This document shows, in pieces, positions 1 to 5,458 of a stretch of 5,458 bases of DNA (within the stretch, counting starts at the first letter, position 1; each line of letters begins with the position of its first letter). The notes under the pieces are model-generated. The model did not search any database, was not told the origin of the DNA, and worked only from the letters and a program-made list of their open reading frames with translations. Position numbers and translations under genes: made by a program. The DNA is from Roseiarcus sp050013275 (GTDB lineage: Bacteria > Pseudomonadota > Alphaproteobacteria > Rhizobiales > Beijerinckiaceae), in NCBI GenBank assembly GCA_050013275.1, contig JBEKFO010000298.1, positions 1-5,458 on the forward strand. The letters are read 5' to 3'.

Positions 1-155
1 ATGGCCTCGGGCTCGGCGCGATCCTCAACACGATCCATCCCTATCCCGGCTGGAATGATGCGGCCCGGGCGGTCGCGGGCGAATGGCGGCGAGCCCACGC
101 GCCGCAATGGGCGCTCGACCTGTCCCGGCGGGTCTTCGCTTGGCTGAGGGGCTAG
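1..155 (+). CDS. C-terminal end of a class I FAD/NAD(P)-disulfide oxidoreductase (mercuric reductase/Lpd-like), 5' partial
   Basis: The frame beginning at base 3 is open from the window edge to TAG at 153-155 and gives 50 residues starting GLGLGAILNTIHPYPGW and ending VFAWLRG. The IHPYP segment, followed by an Ala-rich helix and a Trp/Arg-rich tail, resembles the C-terminal dimerisation domain of pyridine-nucleotide-disulfide oxidoreductases (mercuric reductase, dihydrolipoamide dehydrogenase and uncharacterised PF00070-type relatives). In the well-studied members a His-Pro near this point supplies the catalytic base of the partner subunit; the His-Pro here is the candidate equivalent. The FAD and NAD domains and any redox CXXXXC lie outside the window, so the substrate cannot be assigned. 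The stop is 3 nt before the next start, and the next gene's ribosome binding site lies inside this gene, so the two are probably co-transcribed. The family call rests on a short fragment recognised by eye. Confidence 0.68.
   Translation, partial: GLGLGAILNTIHPYPGWNDAARAVAGEWRRAHAPQWALDLSRRVFAWLRG
145..151 (+). promoter_or_regulatory. Ribosome binding site of the ynjF-like gene
   Basis: TGAGGGG lies 7 nt before the ATG at 159 and within the last codons of the upstream oxidoreductase gene. The purine-rich core and good spacing support ATG 159 as the start and fit translation coupled to termination at 155. Confidence 0.6.
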
Positions 156-158
156 CGG

Positions 159-851
159 ATGTTCGATTCCCGCCTGCAACCGATCGTTCGCCGCGCGCTG
201 GCGCCGGCGGCGGCGCGCCTCGCCAAGGCGGGCGTCAAAGCGGACGAGGTGACGCTCGCCGGTTTCGCGCTCGGCGCGCTCGGCGCGTTTGCTCTCGGTT
301 TCGGCGCTTATCGAACGGCTCTCGCGCTGATCGCGCTCAATCGCCTCGCCGACGGGCTCGACGGCGCGCTGGCGCGCGGCCTCGGCCCGACCGATCGCGG
401 CGCCTTCCTCGACATCGCGCTCGATTTCTTCTTCTACGCGCTGATCCCGCTCGGCTTCGCCTTCGCCGATCCCGAGCGCAACGCCTTGGCGGCGGCGACG
501 CTGCTTTTCGCCTTCGTCGGCACCGGCTCGAGCTTTCTCGCCTTCGCGGCGGTGGCGGCTGAGCGCGGCTTGACGGCGCCGGAATACCCGCACAAGGGAA
601 TCTATTACCTCGGCGGGCTGACCGAGGGGGCGGAGACGATCGCGCTGTTTGTTGCGATGTGCCTTTGGCCCGCCGCGTTCCCGGTGCTCGCTTACGCCTT
701 TTCGGCGCTCTGCCTCGTCACGACGCTGATGCGCTGGAGTTGGGGCTGGTTTGTGTTTGCGCCGCAGGACGGCGCGCGACCCTCGGGCGCCCCCGTCGAG
801 ACACCCTTGCGAATAGGAGAGACGAATGAAGCGGTTGATCTACGCGCTTAG
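159..851 (+). CDS. ynjF: YnjF-like CDP-alcohol phosphatidyltransferase family membrane protein
   Basis: A 230-residue integral membrane protein of the CDP-alcohol phosphatidyltransferase family. These enzymes move a phosphatidyl (or similar) group from a CDP-activated donor to an alcohol at the inner membrane. The catalytic signature is complete: D65-x2-D68-G69-x2-A72-R73, then G81-x3-D85-x3-D89, which supplies the four metal-binding aspartates. The spacer between AR and the next Gly is 7 residues rather than the usual 8-9; I recall the same spacing in E. coli YnjF, along with similar segments such as LDGALAR, FAF(I/V)GTGSSFLAF and YYLGGLTEG (around 115-160 here). Hydrophobic segments lie at about 33-60, 90-105, 108-132 and 160-195. 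The last 25-30 residues form a polar tail beyond the ~206-residue E. coli protein, and its coding sequence covers the next gene's ribosome binding site and start (26-nt overlap). The start is ATG 159, with a good ribosome binding site. The family is secure; the acceptor alcohol is unknown. Confidence 0.93.
   Translation: MFDSRLQPIVRRALAPAAARLAKAGVKADEVTLAGFALGALGAFALGFGAYRTALALIALNRLADGLDGALARGLGPTDRGAFLDIALDFFFYALIPLGFAFADPERNALAAATLLFAFVGTGSSFLAFAAVAAERGLTAPEYPHKGIYYLGGLTEGAETIALFVAMCLWPAAFPVLAYAFSALCLVTTLMRWSWGWFVFAPQDGARPSGAPVETPLRIGETNEAVDLRA
815..820 (+). promoter_or_regulatory. Ribosome binding site of the ynjB-like gene
   Basis: AGGAGA sits 5 nt before ATG 826, inside the 3' end of the ynjF-like gene. 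It is the strongest Shine-Dalgarno sequence in the window and fixes the start of the binding protein, in agreement with the signal peptide that follows. The binding protein may therefore be translated more strongly than its permease and ATPase, as importers often need. Confidence 0.75.
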
Positions 852-2028
852 CCTCGGACTGGCGCTGTTCGGCGCCGCCGCGTCGGCGCGCGCCGATGCG
901 GCGTGGGACGCCGTCATGGCCAACGCGCGCGGCCAGACCGTCTACTGGAACGCCTGGGGCGGCGACGAGCGCACCAACAATTTCATCGCCTGGGTCGGCG
1001 CGGAGGTCCAGCGCCGCTACGGCGTCGAGTTGAGGCAGGTGAAGCTGACCGACACCGGCGAAGCGGTCGCGCGCGTCGTCGCCGAAAAGGGCGCCGGGCG
1101 CGGCGCCGACGGCTCGGTCGACATGATCTGGATCAACGGGCCGAACTTCCTGTCGATGAAGGAGAAGGGGCTGCTCTACGGGCCGTTCGCCGACAAGCTG
1201 CCCAACGCGGCTTACGTCGACACAACCAACAAACTCTCGAACGTCACCGACTTCACCATTCCGGTCGACGGCATGGAATCGCCCTGGCGGCTCGCGCAAT
1301 TCGTGTTCATCGACAATTCCGCGCGCGTGCCCGAGGCGCCGCGCACGCTCGACGCACTTGCGCAGTGGATCAAGGCGCATCCGGGCCGCTTCACCCACCC
1401 CGATCCCAAAGATTTCATGGGCGCGAGCTTTCTCAAGCAGATTCTGGTCGATCTCGCTCCGGACCCGGATCGCCTCGCCTCGCCGGCGACCGATGCCGAT
1501 TTCGCCGCCGAGACCGCGCCGCTGTGGGCTTGGTACGACGCGCTTCGGCCGTCGTTCTGGCGCCGCGGCGAACAATTTCCCGCCGACGGCCCGGCGCAGT
1601 TGCAATTGCTGAACGACGGCGAACTCGATTTCGCCCTGTCGTTCGATCCGGCCGAGGCGGCGGCCGCGGTCGAAGCGGGGCGGCTGCCGGCGAGCGTTCG
1701 CGTCTACACCTTGGCGGGCGGCGCGATCGGCAACACCAGCTTCGTCGCGATCCCCTATAATTCGCCGCATAAGGAGGGCGCGATGGTCGTGGCGAATTTC
1801 CTCCTCGATCCGGCGACGCAGGCCCACGCGCAGGACATCCACGCGCTCGGCGCCTTCACTGTGCTCGATCTGACGAAGCTTTCCTCGGAGCAGCAAAGGC
1901 TGTTCGCCGATCTGCCGAGCAACCCGGCGCTGCCGACCAGCGCCGAACTCGGCAAGGTGCTTCTCGAACCGCATCCCTCGTGGATGACGCGGATCACGGC
2001 GGAATGGCGCAAGCGTTACGCGCAATAG
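826..2028 (+). CDS. ynjB: YnjB-like periplasmic solute-binding protein of an ABC importer
   Basis: A 400-residue exported binding protein that should capture a solute in the periplasm and deliver it to the YnjC-like permease encoded next. The N-terminus is a classical Sec signal peptide: MKR, a hydrophobic core at 4-19, then A21-R22-A23 before D24 as the likely signal peptidase I site; there is no lipobox Cys. The mature protein starts with an aromatic- and Asn-rich strand, YWNAWGGDERTNN at 40-52, a likely ligand-site loop in this fold. Also visible are DMIWINGPNF at 99-108 and, further on, segments typical of family 1/6-type extracellular binding proteins (GAMVVANFLLDPATQ, and a C-terminal Trp/Arg helix ending at Q400). 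E. coli YnjB is close in length (~388). The gene overlaps ynjF by 26 nt and the permease gene by 25 nt. Thiamine, iron and polyol-type ligands are all possible from distant relatives; the sequence does not settle it. Confidence 0.92.
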   Translation: MKRLIYALSLGLALFGAAASARADAAWDAVMANARGQTVYWNAWGGDERTNNFIAWVGAEVQRRYGVELRQVKLTDTGEAVARVVAEKGAGRGADGSVDMIWINGPNFLSMKEKGLLYGPFADKLPNAAYVDTTNKLSNVTDFTIPVDGMESPWRLAQFVFIDNSARVPEAPRTLDALAQWIKAHPGRFTHPDPKDFMGASFLKQILVDLAPDPDRLASPATDADFAAETAPLWAWYDALRPSFWRRGEQFPADGPAQLQLLNDGELDFALSFDPAEAAAAVEAGRLPASVRVYTLAGGAIGNTSFVAIPYNSPHKEGAMVVANFLLDPATQAHAQDIHALGAFTVLDLTKLSSEQQRLFADLPSNPALPTSAELGKVLLEPHPSWMTRITAEWRKRYAQ

Positions 2029-3713
2029 CGGCCGCCTCGGCCCGACCGAATCTTGCGCGCGTTGCGGCCTACGTCGTGTTCGGCGGTCCGATTGCCGCCG
2101 GACTGGCGCTGACCCTTGCGCCGGCCTTCGGCTATCTGCCCGCGCTCGGCGGCGACGCGTTCAGCCTCGCGCCGTGGCGCGCGTTGCTCGCTGAGGCGGG
2201 CCTCGCCGGCTCGCTTCGGCTGACGATTACGGTCGGCTTCGCGTCGACCGCGCTCGCGCTCGCGCTCGCGTTCGGCCTCATGGCGACGCTCGGCGAGCGC
2301 GTGCGCAGTCGCGGCTTCGAATATGCGCTGGCGCCGCTGCTCGCGGCGCCGCACGTCGCGATCGCCATCGGCCTCGCCTTCCTTATCGCGCCAAGCGGCT
2401 GGCTGGTGCGGCTCGTCAGCCCTTGGGCGACGGGCCTGACCTCGCCGCCCGACATCGCGACGGTGAACGACGCCTATGGCCTCGCCCTCACTCTCGGCCG
2501 TGTTCTCAAGGAGACGCCGTTTCTTCTCATCGTCGCGCTCGGCGCGCTGAACCAGATTCCCGTCGCAGCGCAGATGCGCGTCGCGCGCTCGCTCGGCTAT
2601 CGGCCCGCGGCGGCGTGGCTGAAGATCGTCGCGCCCCAGCTCTATGCGCAGATCCGCCTGCCGGTGTACGCGGCGCTCGCCTATGCGCTGTCGGTGGTCG
2701 ACACGGCGCTGGTGCTCGCGCCCTCCCATCCCGCGCCGCTCTCCGTCGTCGGCCTGCGCTTGTTCATGGCGCCGGATTTGAACCTTGTCTTTCCCGGCGC
2801 CGCCGCCGCGACGCTGCAACTCGCGATCGTCGTTGCCGCGCTCGGAATTTGGCGCCTAGGCGAGATCGGCGTCGCGCGCCTCGGCCGCGCTCGCGTAGCG
2901 ACGGGCGAACGCGGCGCCTCGACGCAAATCGCCGCCGTGATATTGGGCGGCGCGGCGCTGGCGGCGCTGGCGCTGGCGTTCGCCGCGATTGCGGCGCTGG
3001 CGCTTTGGTCGTTCGCGTGGCGCTGGCCGTTCCCCGACGCGCTGCCGGAGAGCTGGTCGCTCGAAGTCTGGCGCCGCAACGGCGCCGAGCTCCTGCGCCC
3101 GCTCGGCGACACGCTCGCGCTCGCCGCCGTGTCGAGCGCGCTGGCGCTGGCGCTCGCGCTTTGCTGGCTCGAAGGCGACGATCGGGCGGGCCGCGCCCCG
3201 CGTTCCGCCGCGATCTATGTCCCGCTGCTGCTGCCGCAGCTCGCCTTTCTCTTCGGCGCGCAGACCTTCTTTGCGGCGCTGCGTCTCGACGGCTCGTTCG
3301 CCGCGGTGGCCTGGGCGCACGCGCTGTTCGTCTTTCCCTATGTGATGCTGGCGCTGTCGGACCCCTGGCGCGCCCTCGACCCGCGCTATGCGCGCGCCGC
3401 CGGCGCGCTCGGCGCGTCGCCGGGGCGAACGTTTCTTTTCGTCAAGCTGCCCATTCTTTTCCGCCCGATCGCCATCGCCTTCGCGATCGGCGTCAGCGTC
3501 AGCGTAGCGCAGTATCTGGCGACACTGTTCGCGGGCGGGGGGCGCGTCCCCACGCTGACGACCGAAGCGCTCGCGCTCGCCAGCGGCGGCGACCGGCGCG
3601 TCGCCGCGATCGCCGGCTTCCTGCAGGCGTTGCTTCCCATGGTCGTGTATCTCGCGGCGCTCATGGCGCCGCGCCTCGTCTACGCCGGCCGCCGCCGGAC
3701 GCTGTCGCCATGA
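2004..3713 (+). CDS. ynjC: YnjC-like ABC importer permease with two fused transmembrane domains
   Basis: An inner-membrane permease of 569 residues in which two MetI-like transmembrane domains are joined in one chain, as in ThiP and FbpB-type permeases, so no second permease gene is needed. Domain 1 spans about 60-285 and domain 2 about 310-560, joined by an Arg-rich linker near 290-305. Each has a cytoplasmic EAA-type loop that docks on the ATPase: around 190-220 (ARSLGYRPAAAWLKIVAPQL, conserved G198) and around 459-485 (AAGALGASPGRTFLFVKLPI, conserved G470). I chose ATG 2004 over the in-frame GTG at 1980: GTG adds 8 polar residues and has no ribosome binding site, while ATG is preceded by a weak CGGCGGA. 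Either start overlaps the ynjB-like gene, so translation is probably coupled. It is longer than E. coli YnjC (~511). Substrate unknown. Confidence 0.92.
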   Translation: MAQALRAIAAASARPNLARVAAYVVFGGPIAAGLALTLAPAFGYLPALGGDAFSLAPWRALLAEAGLAGSLRLTITVGFASTALALALAFGLMATLGERVRSRGFEYALAPLLAAPHVAIAIGLAFLIAPSGWLVRLVSPWATGLTSPPDIATVNDAYGLALTLGRVLKETPFLLIVALGALNQIPVAAQMRVARSLGYRPAAAWLKIVAPQLYAQIRLPVYAALAYALSVVDTALVLAPSHPAPLSVVGLRLFMAPDLNLVFPGAAAATLQLAIVVAALGIWRLGEIGVARLGRARVATGERGASTQIAAVILGGAALAALALAFAAIAALALWSFAWRWPFPDALPESWSLEVWRRNGAELLRPLGDTLALAAVSSALALALALCWLEGDDRAGRAPRSAAIYVPLLLPQLAFLFGAQTFFAALRLDGSFAAVAWAHALFVFPYVMLALSDPWRALDPRYARAAGALGASPGRTFLFVKLPILFRPIAIAFAIGVSVSVAQYLATLFAGGGRVPTLTTEALALASGGDRRVAAIAGFLQALLPMVVYLAALMAPRLVYAGRRRTLSP

Positions 3714-4378
3714 CCGCGCACGCGCTCGAAATCCAAGACGTAACGATCGCCATCGGCGCGCGTGCGCTCATGCGCGATCTCGAGTTTCGCGTCGAGCCGG
3801 GCCGTGCGACGACGATCATGGGGCCGAGCGGGGCGGGCAAGTCGACGCTGCTCGCCTATATCGGCGGCCATCTCGATCCGGCCTTTTCCGCCCGCGGCCG
3901 GGTGATCGTCGACGGCTGCGACGTGACCGCGCTGCCGCCCGAACGGCGCGGTATCGGCGTGCTGTTCCAGGACGATCTTCTGTTTCCGCATTTGTCGGTC
4001 GGCGCCAATGTCGCGTTCGGCCTCGATGCGGCGGTGCGCGGCCGGGCGGCGCGGCGCGCGCGCGTCGACGCGGCGCTGGCCGAAGCGGGGCTCGCCGGTT
4101 TTGCCGATCGCGATCCCGCGACGCTGTCGGGCGGACAGCGCGCGCGCGTCGCGCTGATGCGGACGCTGGCCGCGGCGCCCAAAGCGCTGCTGCTCGACGA
4201 GCCCTTCGCTAAGCTCGACCACGCGCTGCGGCGCGAATTCCAGCGCTTCGTGTTCGATGAGGCGGCGCGGCGCAGCCTGCCGGCGCTGCTGGTCAGCCAC
4301 GATCCCGTCGACGCCGAGGCGGCGGGCGGGCCGATTCTGCGTCTCGACGAATGTGGCGCGGCGACTAGGGGAGTATGA
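3710..4378 (+). CDS. ynjD: YnjD-like ATP-binding protein of the ABC importer
   Basis: A 222-residue cytoplasmic ATPase that should power the YnjBC importer. All nucleotide-binding motifs are intact: Walker A GPSGAGKST at 38-46 (K44), Q-loop Q87 in LFQDDLLFPHLSV, ABC signature LSGGQRARV starting at L139, Walker B LLLDEP with D163 and E164, D-loop KLD just after, and H-loop H197 in LLVSHDP. The protein ends about 25 residues after the H-loop, so it lacks the C-terminal TOBE-type regulatory domain found in MalK- or FbpC-type subunits, as I recall for E. coli YnjD (~217 residues) and ThiQ. ATG 3710 overlaps the permease stop as ATGA and has no clear Shine-Dalgarno sequence, which points to re-initiation by ribosomes finishing the permease. 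The same reading frame is open far upstream across the permease gene, but residue content becomes protein-like only from this ATG. Confidence 0.95.
   Translation: MTAHALEIQDVTIAIGARALMRDLEFRVEPGRATTIMGPSGAGKSTLLAYIGGHLDPAFSARGRVIVDGCDVTALPPERRGIGVLFQDDLLFPHLSVGANVAFGLDAAVRGRAARRARVDAALAEAGLAGFADRDPATLSGGQRARVALMRTLAAAPKALLLDEPFAKLDHALRREFQRFVFDEAARRSLPALLVSHDPVDAEAAGGPILRLDECGAATRGV
4367..4373 (+). promoter_or_regulatory. Ribosome binding site of the ynjA-like gene
   Basis: AGGGGAG lies 9 nt before ATG 4383, inside the end of the ATPase gene. It selects ATG 4383 over the ATG at 4375, which overlaps the ATPase stop but opens a different, non-conserved frame with only 1 nt between it and this site. 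Confidence 0.6.
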
Positions 4379-4382
4379 AAAG

Positions 4383-4946
4383 ATGGCGTTCGTTTCGGCC
4401 AAGCCGCCCGGCGGCTATCCCTGGCTCATCCGGCTGTTCTTTTGGCAGCAGCGGCGCAAGTACGGCCGCGTGCTCGATCCAGGCCTCTTGTGGGGCCGCT
4501 CGAAATGGGTGTTCGCGGCGGTGGCGCTGCTCTATGGCGCGCTCGACCGGCGCTCTTCGCCGCTGCCGCCGGCGCTACGCTCGCTCGTCACGGTGCGGGT
4601 CTCGCAGATCAACCATTGCGCGTTCTGCATCGACATCAATTCGGCGACGCTCGCCAAACGCGGGGTGTCGGAAGAGGCGATCCTGGAACTTGCCGCGTGG
4701 CGCGAATGCGCGCGCTTCTCGCCCGACGAGCGCCTTGCGCTCGAATACGCCGAGGCGATGACGCTGAATGCGGTCGACGACGCTCTTCGCGCGCGCCTCA
4801 AGGCGCGATGGGACGACGACGCGATCGTCGAGATGACCGGCCTCATCGCGTTCCAGAACCTGTCGTCGAAATTCAACGCCGCGCTCGACGTGCCCGCGCA
4901 AGGGTTCTGTCGGCTACCGGGAGCCTCGCCTGAGGCGCAGGCGTAG
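4383..4946 (+). CDS. ynjA: YnjA-like CXXC protein of the AhpD/carboxymuconolactone decarboxylase superfamily
   Basis: A 187-residue, all-helical, probably cytoplasmic protein of the AhpD-like superfamily. Members with a CXXC pair act as thiol peroxidase or disulfide-exchange proteins; others are decarboxylases. The core is VSQINHCAFCIDIN with C79 and C82. The His that follows the second Cys by four residues in AhpD-type proteins is replaced by N86, while H78 precedes the first Cys. Around it are family-like segments: YGRVLDPGLLWGRS near 24-37, ALEYAEAMT near 120-128 and LSSKFNAALDVPAQGFCRLP near the C-terminus. Two further cysteines (C109, C176) are present. Size and the C-terminal motif agree with my memory of E. 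coli YnjA (~182). It follows the ATPase stop by 4 nt, so it is the last gene of the operon. A redox role is inferred; no substrate is known to me. Confidence 0.9.
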   Translation: MAFVSAKPPGGYPWLIRLFFWQQRRKYGRVLDPGLLWGRSKWVFAAVALLYGALDRRSSPLPPALRSLVTVRVSQINHCAFCIDINSATLAKRGVSEEAILELAAWRECARFSPDERLALEYAEAMTLNAVDDALRARLKARWDDDAIVEMTGLIAFQNLSSKFNAALDVPAQGFCRLPGASPEAQA

Positions 4947-4957
4947 CGCGCCGCCGT

Positions 4958-5458
4958 TCAGCCTTCCGCCGCCGGCGTCGTCGGCCCGAAGCGCGCCTCG
5001 AACGCCGCGTGTAGCGCCGCGTCGACGTCGGCCATCGAGGCGGTGCGGCCGAGATCGCTGAGGCTGGTCACGCCGTAATGCGCTTCGCCGATGCCGCAGG
5101 GCACGATGCCCTGGAAATGCGTGAGATCCGGCGCGACATTGAGCGAGACGCCATGGAACGAGACCCAGCGGCGCACGCGAATGCCGAGCGCGGCGATCTT
5201 GTCCTCTGCCATCGCGCCGTCGATCCCGCGCGGCTTGTCCGGCCGCGCGACCCAGACGCCAACGCGCGTTTCGCGGGTTTCGCCAGTGACTCCAAGCGTT
5301 TGCAGCGCATCGATCAACCAACCCTCTAACGCGCCGACGAACGCGCGCACGTCGGGCCGACGGCGCTTGAGATCGAGCATCACATAGGCCACCCGCTGTC
5401 CCGGTCCATGATAGGTGAACTGCCCGCCGCGCCCAGCGCGAAAGACGGGAAAGCGCGC
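4958..5458 (-). CDS. lipB: LipB octanoyl-[acyl carrier protein]:protein octanoyltransferase, 5' partial
   Basis: Reading leftwards from the right edge, the frame is open for 166 residues and stops at TGA 4958-4960. LipB transfers the octanoyl group from acyl carrier protein to the lipoyl-domain lysine of 2-oxoacid dehydrogenases and glycine cleavage H protein, the first step of lipoate synthesis in the cytoplasm. The LipB signature RGGQFTYHGPGQRVAY lies just inside the right edge. The catalytic lysine is in AEDKIAALGIRVRRW (codon 5198-5200) and the catalytic cysteine in IVPCGIGEAHYG (codon 5096-5098); SFHGVSLNVAPDLTHFQGI lies between them. About 50-60 N-terminal residues should lie beyond the edge, given the usual 210-240. 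The in-frame Met at 5392 is internal, because the signature precedes it. It is convergent with the ynj-like operon, with 11 bp between stops, and is probably an independent housekeeping gene. Confidence 0.97.
   Translation of the reverse strand, partial: ARFPVFRAGRGGQFTYHGPGQRVAYVMLDLKRRRPDVRAFVGALEGWLIDALQTLGVTGETRETRVGVWVARPDKPRGIDGAMAEDKIAALGIRVRRWVSFHGVSLNVAPDLTHFQGIVPCGIGEAHYGVTSLSDLGRTASMADVDAALHAAFEARFGPTTPAAEG

Noticed and set aside
83..562. 159-codon forward frame overlapping the start of the ynjF-like gene
   Set aside because: Arg-rich, low-complexity alternative frame; the overlapping frame carries the intact CDP-alcohol transferase signature.
718..2025. 435-codon reverse-strand open frame across the binding-protein gene
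   Set aside because: Arg/Glu/Gly-rich antisense shadow of high-GC codons. The forward frame has a signal peptide, ribosome binding site and family-like sequence throughout.
2245..2272. Short GCTCGC tandem repeat
   Set aside because: It encodes alternating Leu-Ala in a membrane segment of the permease and reflects codon preference; similar GCGCTGGCG runs occur near 2950-3005 and 3135-3160 for the same reason.
2423..3709. Long forward open stretch, in frame with and continuous into the ATPase gene, giving a 651-residue potential protein
   Set aside because: Before ATG 3710 the translation is Arg/Ala-rich low-complexity sequence, the +1-frame shadow of the permease gene in high-GC DNA. The permease frame has membrane segments and EAA loops; this one has no recognisable domain.
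3680..4402. 240-codon reverse-strand open frame across the ATPase gene
   Set aside because: Covers a gene whose forward frame holds every ABC ATPase motif; the reverse product is Arg-rich with no recognisable domain.
4375..4761. Alternative start ATG 4375 overlapping the ATPase stop as ATGA
   Set aside because: It opens an Arg/Ser-rich frame with no family-like sequence, whereas the frame from ATG 4383 carries the CXXC core and conserved flanks.
4923..4936. GCCTC-GCCT-GAGGC inverted repeat as a possible terminator
   Set aside because: Only a 5-bp stem, located inside the ynjA-like coding sequence and not followed by a T-run; such pairs are expected by chance at this GC content.

Overview
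The window is about two-thirds or more G+C and almost entirely coding. Codon use, the very short or overlapping gene junctions and the protein sequences point to a high-GC proteobacterium, most likely an alphaproteobacterium. A Hyphomicrobiales-type genome is my best guess, but nothing here proves the order. I see no RNA gene, insertion sequence, CRISPR array or phage-like gene, and no non-coding stretch longer than about 11 bases.

Layout. Six genes read rightwards. First comes the last 50 codons of a class I pyridine-nucleotide-disulfide (FAD) oxidoreductase, ending at 155. It is followed by a YnjF-like CDP-alcohol phosphatidyltransferase (159-851), a YnjB-like periplasmic binding protein (826-2028), a YnjC-like fused two-domain permease (2004-3713), a YnjD-like ATPase (3710-4378) and a YnjA-like CXXC protein of the AhpD/carboxymuconolactone decarboxylase superfamily (4383-4946). 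Junctions in order are +3 nt, a 26-nt overlap, a 25-nt overlap, a 4-nt ATGA overlap and +4 nt, so this looks like one tightly coupled operon whose promoter lies left of the window. A convergent lipB (octanoyltransferase; stop at 4958, 5' end beyond the right edge) meets the operon tail-to-tail with 11 bp between stop codons.

How the genes fit together. YnjB, YnjC and YnjD form a complete ABC importer: binding protein, one polypeptide with two permease domains, and an ATPase with all canonical motifs. The same families sit together in the Escherichia coli ynjABCDEF cluster, whose substrate and purpose are, to my knowledge, unresolved. Here the set is reordered F-B-C-D-A, no ynjE rhodanese is visible, and a flavin disulfide reductase abuts the cluster. 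The most interesting reading is therefore a poorly described conserved module that combines import of an unknown solute, a membrane CDP-alcohol transferase and thiol-redox proteins. The link between import, lipid or phospho-alcohol chemistry and redox is inference from gene order, not something the sequence proves.
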